Shown: one piece after another, positions 17,563-25,027 of the stretch | Numbering within the stretch: the stretch's first letter is position 1 | Layout: every line of letters starts with the position of its first letter | Assembly: GCA_014239435.1 (NCBI GenBank) | Contig: JAAZYX010000007.1 | Coordinates: 41,042-105,041 of the forward strand | From: Fidelibacterota bacterium | GTDB taxonomy: Bacteria; Fidelibacterota; Marinisomatia; Marinisomatales; TCS55 | Reading direction: 5' to 3' | Length of the DNA stretch: 64,000 nucleotides | The notes under the pieces: generated by a model | The model's database searches: none | Told to the model about the DNA's origin: nothing | The model's input: the letters and a program-made list of their open reading frames with translations, nothing else | Made by a program: the position numbers and the translations under genes

Positions 17563-18660
17563 ATGAAAATTCTCTTACTCGAACCCTACCTTACCGGTTC
17601 TCATAAGCAATGGGTATCGGGTTACATTTCCCACAGTAAACACCATATTCATCCGATAACTCTTAACGGGAAATTCTGGAAATGGCGCATGCACGGCGGT
17701 GCCGTCACCCTTGCTAAACAATTTAATAAATCTGCTTTTTCCCCCGATCTCATTTTAGCTACTGATATGCTCGACTTCACTACATTTTTGAGCCTAACGC
17801 GAGCATCAACACATTCCGTGCCAACCGCAATATATTTCCATGAAAATCAATTATCATATCCATGGTCAATAACAGACAGAGACGTTCAAAAAAATAGGGA
17901 CAGTCATTACGGTTTTATCAATTATGCGTCAGCGCTGGCGGCAGATCATGTTTTATTTAATTCAAGATATCATATGAGTTCATTTTTGAAGGAAGCAAAA
18001 GCATTGCTGAAACATTTCCCCGATCATAATGAATTAGATTCCATTCCGCAAATTAAAGAAAAAAGCATTGTTCTTCCCGTTGGGTTGGATTTAAAACGCT
18101 TATCCAATTTCAAACCCGTCCAATCAGCCCCACCTCTTATCTTATGGAACCATCGTTGGGAATACGATAAAAACCCTGAAACCTTTTTCAACACACTTTT
18201 TCAACTTGATAGAGAGGGAATTGATTTTCGTGTGGCGGTTTTGGGCGAATCTTTTAGTAAAGCACCCACCATTTTCGAGGATGCCCACAAAAGACTAAAA
18301 GAAAAAATAGTGCATTTCGGGTACTGTAAAAGATCCGAAGAATATGTGCGATGGCTTTGGAATGCTGATATTATCCCCGTTACAAATATTCAGGAATTCT
18401 TTGGAATCAGCGTTATGGAGGCCATGTTTTGCAACACGTATCCACTGCTTCCGAATCGGCTTACATATCCGGAGTTGTTACCCAAAAATTTGCACGAAGC
18501 TCATTTATATCATTCTGAAAATGAATTGGTGGAAAAGCTAAAATGGTGTATTTCCAATATAGACGAAGTTCGAAAAAAAGAATTCAGTGGAATTGCCGTC
18601 CAATTTGATTGGAATAAATTAGCACCAAAGTATGATGAATTATTTTCGTCTTTTCTATAA
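17563..18660 (+). CDS. tRNA-queuosine alpha-mannosyltransferase-like glycosyltransferase (DUF3524/GTDC1 family)
   Basis: A 365-residue glycosyltransferase. The N-terminal DUF3524 domain is recognised by LLLEPYLTGSHKQWVSGY, GKFWKWRMHGGA and IYFHENQLSYPW. The C-terminal half is a GT-B/GT4 nucleotide-sugar domain with LWNHRWEYDKNPE and EFFGISVMEAMFCNTYPLLP. The family includes the animal enzyme (QTMAN/GTDC1) that adds mannose to queuosine in tRNA-Asp. Bacterial members are inferred to act on queuosine-tRNA too. ATG start. It is alone on the plus strand after the tRNA cassette and looks AT-richer than most neighbours. Confidence 0.85.
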   Translation: MKILLLEPYLTGSHKQWVSGYISHSKHHIHPITLNGKFWKWRMHGGAVTLAKQFNKSAFSPDLILATDMLDFTTFLSLTRASTHSVPTAIYFHENQLSYPWSITDRDVQKNRDSHYGFINYASALAADHVLFNSRYHMSSFLKEAKALLKHFPDHNELDSIPQIKEKSIVLPVGLDLKRLSNFKPVQSAPPLILWNHRWEYDKNPETFFNTLFQLDREGIDFRVAVLGESFSKAPTIFEDAHKRLKEKIVHFGYCKRSEEYVRWLWNADIIPVTNIQEFFGISVMEAMFCNTYPLLPNRLTYPELLPKNLHEAHLYHSENELVEKLKWCISNIDEVRKKEFSGIAVQFDWNKLAPKYDELFSSFL

Positions 18661-18698
18661 CAAATTGCGATTTTAAAATTCTTTTTTACCTCTTGCAT

Positions 18699-18718
18699 CT
18701 TCCCCACAATTGAGGAAG
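18699..18718. terminator. Weak terminator-like hairpin between convergent genes
   Basis: CTTCC (18699-18703) and GGAAG (18714-18718) flank a ten-base loop and are followed on the plus strand by CATTTTATAATT. It sits between the convergent mannosyltransferase-like and aminotransferase genes. The stem is short, so support is modest. Confidence 0.35.
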
Positions 18719-18734
18719 CATTTTATAATTAAAA

Positions 18735-19961
18735 CTAACTGTTAAATAATTCAGGGTTGCTTTTCAGTTTGCTCGTTACTTTAACAAATGCGTCAACAAT
18801 GTCCTGAATATCCCGCTCGTTTCCGAGAAGGTGATTCTGTCTCAGCCAGACCGCTTGTTCATCGGCAATCGTTTCTGTCTCCGGCATCGATATTGACTGA
18901 TAGTCTGTATCCTTAAGCCAAGGATATTCGTCGGCATTTGTAATAAATAATTTTTCGCGATAGAGCGGTGAATACCCCATATATGTGTACACACCTTCCG
19001 CCTGCATTGCTTTAAAAAATGTCTCACGCGGAATATCGTTGAAATGTGTTTTATTGTACTTTGTGATATACAGATGATGTGCTTGGCGCGTGGTTCCCGT
19101 GTATGCTTTTATAGGTGAAATACCCTCAATTTGACTCAGCGCCTCATCAAGCAAAGATTTACTGCGATCTCGGGTTTCCATATCATTAATTATCGAATCG
19201 ATCTGCGGATGGAGCATACTTGCCGCCAAGGCATTCAGCCGGAAGTTTCCGCCAAGATGTGAATGTTCGTACCATTCGCCGCCTTTCACTCGTCCGCAAT
19301 TATGATATGAGAAGCATGCATCCATAAAGTCATCGTCATTCGAAATAATGGCGCCGCCTTCTCCGGCAGTCATATTTTTAGATGTCTGAAAACTAAAAAT
19401 TCCGCCTAACCCCAAGGCGCCTACTTTTTTTTCATTCCATTCAGCGCCGTGCGCCTGTGCAGCGTCTTCGATAATCGGAATACCGTGCCGTTTCCCGATA
19501 GCAAGAATAGCGTCCATGTCGCATGGATTCCCGGCAATATGCACCGGCATGATTGCCTTGGTTTTATCCGTAATCTCGGCTTCAATTTTTTCCGGATCCA
19601 AATTAAGGGTTTCGGAATCAATATCCGCAAAAACAGGAACAGCATTTGCCATAAGCACTGCTGATGCAGTCGCAATAAATGTATACGGCGGAATAATGAC
19701 TTCATCGCCTGCTTTTACTCCGGCGGCTTTCAGCGCCACCCAGAGCGCGGTTGTTCCTGAACTCGTACTGATGCAGTACTTCGCATCCTGAAAATTTGCA
19801 AATGCCGACTCAAACCGTTCGATGGCTTTGCTGCCAACGCCCCACCCTTCCGAATCAAGCGTATTCATAATGCTATCGCGCAATTCGCTGGTGGACCGCG
19901 GCCAATCGGGAAACGGCGCTGTGCGGACCGGCTGTCCGCCAAATAAGGCTAAATCATTCAT
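18735..19961 (-). CDS. DegT/DnrJ/EryC1/StrS family PLP-dependent aminotransferase
   Basis: A 408-residue sugar aminotransferase-type enzyme. The PLP-binding Asp and following residues are EDAAQAHGA (D166 onward) and the Schiff-base lysine is K195 in FQTSKNMTAGEGG. PPYTFIATASAV and GGNFRLNALAASMLHPQ are further family motifs. Members transaminate nucleotide-linked keto sugars for LPS, capsule or secondary metabolites. The exact sugar is unknown because no other sugar-nucleotide gene is adjacent. ATG start; it is divergent from hsp20. Confidence 0.9.
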   Translation of the reverse strand: MNDLALFGGQPVRTAPFPDWPRSTSELRDSIMNTLDSEGWGVGSKAIERFESAFANFQDAKYCISTSSGTTALWVALKAAGVKAGDEVIIPPYTFIATASAVLMANAVPVFADIDSETLNLDPEKIEAEITDKTKAIMPVHIAGNPCDMDAILAIGKRHGIPIIEDAAQAHGAEWNEKKVGALGLGGIFSFQTSKNMTAGEGGAIISNDDDFMDACFSYHNCGRVKGGEWYEHSHLGGNFRLNALAASMLHPQIDSIINDMETRDRSKSLLDEALSQIEGISPIKAYTGTTRQAHHLYITKYNKTHFNDIPRETFFKAMQAEGVYTYMGYSPLYREKLFITNADEYPWLKDTDYQSISMPETETIADEQAVWLRQNHLLGNERDIQDIVDAFVKVTSKLKSNPELFNS

Positions 19962-20049
19962 TTCTCATTATAATTATAATTAGAAAATTACATGAATCCA
20001 TTTCAATCTCACCGAAAAATTTTCGTGGACAAGAAATTGTTTAAAGTTT

Positions 20050-20115
20050 TGCCATTTATGCAGAAGAATGGCATAGAAAAATCAACCTTCTGCCATTATT
20101 TCAATCCATCTGCCA
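20050..20115 (+). promoter_or_regulatory. Cluster of TGCCA half-sites upstream of the sigma-54 promoter
   Basis: TGCCAT (20050-20055) faces ATGGCA (20068-20073) as an inverted repeat, and CTGCCA recurs at 20090-20095 and 20110-20115. Spacing is about 20 bases, two helical turns. The cluster lies about 20-90 bases upstream of the -24 element, where bacterial enhancer-binding activators usually bind. No activator was identified in the window. Confidence 0.4.
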
Positions 20116-20136
20116 AAAACGAGTGTTAATAATTGT

Positions 20137-20151
20137 TGGCACAAAACTTGC
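20137..20151 (+). promoter_or_regulatory. Sigma-54 (-24/-12) promoter of hsp20
   Basis: TGGCAC (20137-20142), five bases, then TTGC (20148-20151) match the sigma-54 consensus TGGCAC-N5-TTGC with no mismatch. Transcription would begin near 20163 and leave a leader of about 40 bases before the hsp20 ATG. Sigma-54 promoters need an ATP-dependent activator. Confidence 0.75.
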
Positions 20152-20201
20152 GTAATAGAAATCGAAAAGTTTCACAAACGAATAATCGAAAGGATAAACA
20201 C

Positions 20202-20642
20202 ATGAAACTCATTAAATGGACACCACAGCAATCCTTACTTGGAGATTTCGACAGAATGCTGAACGATATATTTGGCGACGGTTGGAATCTTCAAGGTAAC
20301 GGAACGCAATCTTCCTGGTCTCCGGATTTGGATATTGCAGAAACGGAAAAGGAATTTGTGATTACTGCAGATTTCCCCGGGATGACGAAAAAGGACGTGA
20401 CGCTCGAAACAAAAGACGGCGTATTGACACTTTCCGGTGGTAAGACTGAACCTCAAGAAACAGATTCGGATAATTTTCATCTGCGTGAACGCAGGACCGG
20501 AACATTTCATCGCTCGTTCAGTCTCCCTGAAGGAGTGAATGCGGATAATATTTCTGCCAAATTCAAAAACGGACAGTTGGTGGTAGCGCTTCCGAAAATA
20601 GACGTGGTGCAGGAAAAAGGTCGTGAAATTAGAATATCATAA
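20202..20642 (+). CDS. Small heat shock protein (Hsp20/alpha-crystallin family)
   Basis: A 146-residue holdase chaperone. A short N-terminal segment (LLGDFDRMLNDIFGDGW) precedes the alpha-crystallin domain at about 35-135 (DIAETEKEFVITADFPGM, DGVLTLSG, FKNGQLVVALPK). A C-terminal I-x-I motif (EIRIS) closes the protein and is used for oligomer assembly. The ATG at 20202 follows GAAAGGATAA; a longer frame from 20133 would begin upstream of the predicted transcription start and is unlikely. A strong bidirectional terminator follows. Confidence 0.94.
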   Translation: MKLIKWTPQQSLLGDFDRMLNDIFGDGWNLQGNGTQSSWSPDLDIAETEKEFVITADFPGMTKKDVTLETKDGVLTLSGGKTEPQETDSDNFHLRERRTGTFHRSFSLPEGVNADNISAKFKNGQLVVALPKIDVVQEKGREIRIS

Positions 20643-20665
20643 ACTAATCCATCATTCATGACAAT

Positions 20666-20695
20666 AAAAAAGGGCTCAATTTTGAGCCCTTTTTT
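20666..20695. terminator. Bidirectional Rho-independent terminator
   Basis: GGGCTCA (20672-20678) and TGAGCCC (20683-20689) form a GC-rich stem with a four-base loop, flanked by A6 on one side and T6 on the other. It therefore works for hsp20 on the plus strand and for the convergent fabG on the minus strand. Confidence 0.92.
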
Positions 20696-20725
20696 ATTAT
20701 AAAGATATGTTCGAAATAAATACGG

Positions 20726-21475
20726 TTAACTCATCTGTGCGCCGCCATCCACGTTGATGGTTTCTCCATTAATATAGGAGGATAAATCGCTGGCGAGAAA
20801 ACAATACAAATGTGCTACTTCTTTTGGATCGCCCCATCTCTTCAACGGAATTTTTTCGGACAGCATTTCGATCACGTTATCCGGAATTCCAGACGTCATA
20901 TCTGTTCTAATAAAACCGGGAGCAACTGCATTGACGCGGATTCCATCTCTAGCCAATTCTTTTGCCCAAACCTTTGTCATGCCGATTACACCGGCTTTAG
21001 ATGCCACATAATTGGTTTGCCCAAAGTTTCCCGATTTCCCAACAATAGAAGATGCGTTTACAATAACACCTCCGCCTTGCTCACGCATGATATCAGATGC
21101 AGCTTTTGTACACAAATACACGCCTTTCAGATTTACATTTATAACACGGTCGAAAATTTCTTCATCGAGTTTTTTTAAGGTACTGTCCATTAAAATTCCG
21201 GCATTGTTAATGAGAATGTCCACATGCCCAAAGTGTTTTTGGACATCCACAAATAAAGCAGAAACACTTTTCCCGTTTTGGACATCCACCTGAAAAAATG
21301 TCGCGGCTTCGCCGATTTCTACAGCGGCGGTTTTTCCCGCGTCCGCATCAAAATCCGCGATAGCAACTAACGCGCCTTCGTCAGAAAAAAGCTGAGCGAC
21401 CGCTTTGCCGATTCCCTTCGCGCCGCCGGTTATCACGGCTACCTTATCTTTTAGAATTTTATTTTCAGAGCTCAT
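20726..21475 (-). CDS. fabG: 3-oxoacyl-ACP reductase-type short-chain dehydrogenase (FabG-like)
   Basis: A 249-residue classical SDR. The NAD(P)-binding TGGAKGIG lies at 16-23, NNAG at 90-93, and the catalytic Asn115, Ser143, Tyr156 and Lys160 (YVASK) are all present. The C-terminal pattern PGFIRTDMT...YINGETINVDGGAQMS is the FabG subgroup type. It reduces 3-oxoacyl-ACP in fatty-acid synthesis or a related acyl-CoA. It stands away from other fab genes, so PhaB-like or degradative roles are possible. ATG start. Confidence 0.88.
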   Translation of the reverse strand: MSSENKILKDKVAVITGGAKGIGKAVAQLFSDEGALVAIADFDADAGKTAAVEIGEAATFFQVDVQNGKSVSALFVDVQKHFGHVDILINNAGILMDSTLKKLDEEIFDRVINVNLKGVYLCTKAASDIMREQGGGVIVNASSIVGKSGNFGQTNYVASKAGVIGMTKVWAKELARDGIRVNAVAPGFIRTDMTSGIPDNVIEMLSEKIPLKRWGDPKEVAHLYCFLASDLSSYINGETINVDGGAQMS

Positions 21476-21540
21476 AGATGATCGTTGTAATTTGAGGGAT
21501 GAAATTAGGACACCAACTGCAATGATTGAAAGGACTCTCG

Positions 21541-22488
21541 ATGCCGCTTAACACTATTTTAGAATTTGCCGGAAATACGCCGGTGGTAAAACTTGATAAA
21601 ATCGGTGCATCGCTTCCGTGTCAATTATACGGAAAATGCGAATTTTTTAATCCGGGCGGATCGGTAAAAGACAGAATCGGCATTCGCATGATTGGGGAAG
21701 CTGAAAAAGCCGGCAGGATTAAACCCGGCGATACGCTGATTGAACCCACATCCGGAAATACCGGAATCGGGATGGCGCTTGCCGCAGCGGTAAAAGGCTA
21801 CAAAATGATCATCGTCATGCCGGAAAAAATGAGCATGGAAAAACAGGTGGTGCTCGAAGCGCTCGGGGCCGAGATCGTACGCACACCAACAGAAGCCGCA
21901 TGGGATGATCCCGAAAGCCACCTCAGCATCGCTAAAAAAATGAACGCTGAAATACCCCATTCACACATTTTAGACCAATATGCAAATCCGGATAATCCTG
22001 ATGCACATTATTATGGAACTGCGGAAGAAATCCTGACCGAATTTGGGACGGACCTTGATATGGTTGTGATGGGAGTGGGAACGGGCGGAACCATTACCGG
22101 CGTCGCGAAAAAACTGAAGGAAGCTATTCCAACTATTACCATAATCGGAGCAGATCCTGTCGGGTCCATTCTGGGCGGCGGCGATGTGGTTGAGCCTTAT
22201 CTCGTGGAAGGTATCGGTTACGATTTCTTCCCCGATGTGCTCGATAACGATTTGATTGACCGATACATCAAGGTGAATGATGCAGACAGTTTTTCAATCG
22301 CCCGCAGACTCATCAAAGAAGAAGGATTGCTCTGTGGCGGTTCGAGCGGAACGGCGGTGTGGGCGGCGCTTCAGGAAGCCAAAACATTAACTGAAAACCA
22401 AAACTGCCTTGTCATTCTTCCGGACAGTATTCGGAATTATCTCAGTAAGTTTGTTTCTGATGAGTGGATGCAAGAACAAGGGTTTTGA
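21541..22488 (+). CDS. cysK: Cysteine synthase (O-acetylserine sulfhydrylase)
   Basis: A 315-residue fold-type II PLP enzyme. The lysine is K43 in NPGGSVKDR, the substrate loop is TSGNTGIG (70-77) and the PLP-phosphate glycine loop is [10 protein letters not shown] near 180. GGSSGTAVW marks the C-terminal PLP N1 contact. It forms cysteine from O-acetylserine and sulfide. The ATG at 21541 is preceded by AAAGGA; a TTG at 21526 is a weaker alternative. There is no C-terminal CBS regulatory domain. No cysE is seen nearby. Confidence 0.93.
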   Translation: MPLNTILEFAGNTPVVKLDKIGASLPCQLYGKCEFFNPGGSVKDRIGIRMIGEAEKAGRIKPGDTLIEPTSGNTGIGMALAAAVKGYKMIIVMPEKMSMEKQVVLEALGAEIVRTPTEAAWDDPESHLSIAKKMNAEIPHSHILDQYANPDNPDAHYYGTAEEILTEFGTDLDMVVMGVGTGGTITGVAKKLKEAIPTITIIGADPVGSILGGGDVVEPYLVEGIGYDFFPDVLDNDLIDRYIKVNDADSFSIARRLIKEEGLLCGGSSGTAVWAALQEAKTLTENQNCLVILPDSIRNYLSKFVSDEWMQEQGF

Positions 22489-22579
22489 TGGTTGAAGGAT
22501 TAGGATAAGGGAACAATCTTCTCCGCCAGTTGGCGAATACGATTGACAAGTTAGGGATAAGAAAGAATGGATAAATTTT

Positions 22580-23107
22580 ATGGGTAGAAAAATCACCATT
22601 TTATTTTTGGTATCACATTTTATTTTTGGGATAGATCCGGATGACCGCGGCTATATCGTTAAAGTCGGCGATCCGTGTCCGGACTTTTCCTTGACTATGA
22701 TCGATGGGAAATCACTTTCACTAAATAACATAAAAGGAAAAGTCGTAGTCCTTCAATTCACCGCCAGCTGGTGTTCTGTCTGCCGAAAAGAAATGCCCCA
22801 TTTGGAAACGGAAGTCTGGCAGCGTTTTAAAGATGAAGATTTTATACTGATTGGCGTGGATCGGGACGAACCGCTGGACGTGGTGAAAAAGTTCGCCGAT
22901 GAAATGAAAGTCACCTATCCGATGGCACTCGATCCCGGTGCTGAAATTTTTGGATTGTTTGCAGATAAAAAAGCAGGCGTTACACGGAATATCGTATTGG
23001 ATCAGAACGGGAAAATTGTTTTCCTGACACGGTTATTTGAAGAAAAAGAATTCAATCAAATGATTGACGTGATTGATAGGCTAATCTCAGAAAATAAGAA
23101 AACCTAA
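22580..23107 (+). CDS. TlpA/AhpC-family thioredoxin-like protein, exported
   Basis: A 175-residue thioredoxin-fold protein with an N-terminal hydrophobic signal (ITILFLVSHFIFGI) and the redox motif WCSVC (C65 and C68). VGDPCPDFSLTMIDGKSLSLNNIKGKVVVLQF is the usual TlpA/ResA-type lead-in (shown here only as a family pattern). It probably works as a periplasmic disulfide reductase or thiol peroxidase partner. It follows cysK on the same strand with a 91-base gap and ends eight bases from the convergent protease gene. Confidence 0.85.
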   Translation: MGRKITILFLVSHFIFGIDPDDRGYIVKVGDPCPDFSLTMIDGKSLSLNNIKGKVVVLQFTASWCSVCRKEMPHLETEVWQRFKDEDFILIGVDRDEPLDVVKKFADEMKVTYPMALDPGAEIFGLFADKKAGVTRNIVLDQNGKIVFLTRLFEEKEFNQMIDVIDRLISENKKT

Positions 23108-23115
23108 GAAACCTA

Positions 23116-24975
23116 TTACTGACTGTGCAGAATATCCACAATCAGCATAAAATCCAGAACAGTTAGCTCACCGTCATAATCCACATCGGCAGTACACATT
23201 TCCAAATCGGTCTCATTTCTATAACCCATAATAAATTGTAATACTCGGTACGGATCCGCAATGCTGATGCGACCATCGAGCGTCGCGTCTCCCCGGATAC
23301 ATCCTTCGCCGGTTGGTGTAACATTGACCATTGCCGGCACGCTCGTGGAATCATTTGAAGAAAGTGCGGTAATCAAAGAAAATGTATACGAAATATTTCC
23401 GGGTAGCGATTCCTGTGTAAACGTTTCCGTTCCCGAACTCATATTCACAATAAATTGATCGTCTCTATACAGTTTGATAAAAAATGAAGAAATCGGATCT
23501 CCGCCGGCCAATTGGTTCGGGTCCACCCATGTGAGCACAACTTTATTATCCATAGGCGTTGCTGCTGAAAGATCGGTTACCGGATTGGGATCCAGCGAAT
23601 CTGCTGAGGCCATTCCGTTAATCAGCATAGCGGAATTATACAGATTAAGGCGCCCGCCGCTTACCGTAATTTCTTGAAGATTATCTAGTGTATCTACACC
23701 GGCCAATATCATGGCTTTTAATTCGAGTGCTGCTTCTGCCGGAGAATTTCTATAATATTGCGCAAATCCGCTGCTGGCGGCTGCATGTAAAAAACCGATA
23801 GCGCCTGCGACCTGTGGAGTTGCCATAGAAGTTCCGGACAAGCTACTGGTTCCGCCGTTTGAATACGTCGAAAGTACATTAGTACCGGGAGCGCCGAGAT
23901 CAACGTGCACAGCGCCGTACGCCGCACCAGAGCTTTTCACATCATTTCGGGTTGTGTTTGTCACAGAAATAATATAGTCGCTGTCGCATCCAGTCGGAAC
24001 ATCTCCCTGTGTGTCAACATTCGCATTTTGGTTCATGGTAGCAGCCGCGCTTAAAATGCCTGCTTCACCCATTGCGGTATACATATTATTCCACAGGATG
24101 TAATCGCCGGATGAGCAATCGGCGAAATCCACACCAAAACTGGAATTGGTCGCCACAACAAACGCACCTTGTTCCCCATTTGTTGAATCATATAAAACCC
24201 TTTGATCCAACGCATACCCATAAGCTTCCAGTGCGGTTGATGTATTTCCCGTTGAACCGGCAATTGCCATAAGTTTCACTTCCCAATTAACACCGGCTAC
24301 ATTATTCCCATTGTTACCGCGCGCACTGATAATTCCGCCGACATGCGTACCGTGGCCGTCGTTTGGAATAGAACCATCTGAACTATATGCGTCCCATCCA
24401 TTGATATCATCCACATATCCGTTTCCGTCATCGTCAATATTATTTCCGGAAATTTCTCCGCGATTCACCCAAATATTTTCTTCGAGATCGCTATGGGTCA
24501 GCATCATGCCGCCATCCACGACGGCTACTACAATGGTGTCACCAAGCTGTGTGAGGCCGGATGTGGTAATATCCCACGCTTCTGGCGCATCAATATCCGC
24601 ATCGGGTGTTCCGCCTCCCTGCCCCGTATTATTCAGTCCCCACTGATCGGAAAATTCAGGATCATCTGGAAAGGTCTCGCGCGGTGTGACTTTATGATCC
24701 AACTGTGCTGCCTGAATCCATGGATTTGTTCTTAATGTAATTACAGCATCCCGGGCAGACTCCATATTTTGATCGGCAAGACGGATTTTGTAAATCCCCA
24801 ACCGTTTCACAATTACTTTCTCGATTTCATATTTCTGCGGATCTAGAGCAGATTCAAAAATAGTTCGCCCGACATTCTTGTGAAGTTGCACCAAGATGTA
24901 GTTCGGATCAAATTCCGCCGACTTGAGAGAGAGCAGCATGAATGGAAGTAACATGAATGTCCGAATGGATTTCAT
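23116..24975 (-). CDS. Secreted S8 subtilisin-family protease with C-terminal dockerin-type domain
   Basis: A 619-residue exported protease. A signal peptide (about 1-20) is followed by an I9-like propeptide (about 25-105). The catalytic domain has D154 (VVDGGM), H208 (GHGTHVGG) and Ser in SGTSMATP near 390. A fibronectin type III-like segment lies at about 465-555 and the tail at about 560-619 is dockerin-like, with two DxDxDG-type calcium loops (GDATLDGRISIADP and ADVDYDGELTVLDF). Such tails are common in Marinimicrobia exoproteins. ATG start. Confidence 0.92.
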   Translation of the reverse strand: MKSIRTFMLLPFMLLSLKSAEFDPNYILVQLHKNVGRTIFESALDPQKYEIEKVIVKRLGIYKIRLADQNMESARDAVITLRTNPWIQAAQLDHKVTPRETFPDDPEFSDQWGLNNTGQGGGTPDADIDAPEAWDITTSGLTQLGDTIVVAVVDGGMMLTHSDLEENIWVNRGEISGNNIDDDGNGYVDDINGWDAYSSDGSIPNDGHGTHVGGIISARGNNGNNVAGVNWEVKLMAIAGSTGNTSTALEAYGYALDQRVLYDSTNGEQGAFVVATNSSFGVDFADCSSGDYILWNNMYTAMGEAGILSAAATMNQNANVDTQGDVPTGCDSDYIISVTNTTRNDVKSSGAAYGAVHVDLGAPGTNVLSTYSNGGTSSLSGTSMATPQVAGAIGFLHAAASSGFAQYYRNSPAEAALELKAMILAGVDTLDNLQEITVSGGRLNLYNSAMLINGMASADSLDPNPVTDLSAATPMDNKVVLTWVDPNQLAGGDPISSFFIKLYRDDQFIVNMSSGTETFTQESLPGNISYTFSLITALSSNDSTSVPAMVNVTPTGEGCIRGDATLDGRISIADPYRVLQFIMGYRNETDLEMCTADVDYDGELTVLDFMLIVDILHSQ

Positions 24976-25027
24976 CTTTCTAAATTACGATAATTTTTCT
25001 TTTGTTGAGATGACGTAAATCACAGGT

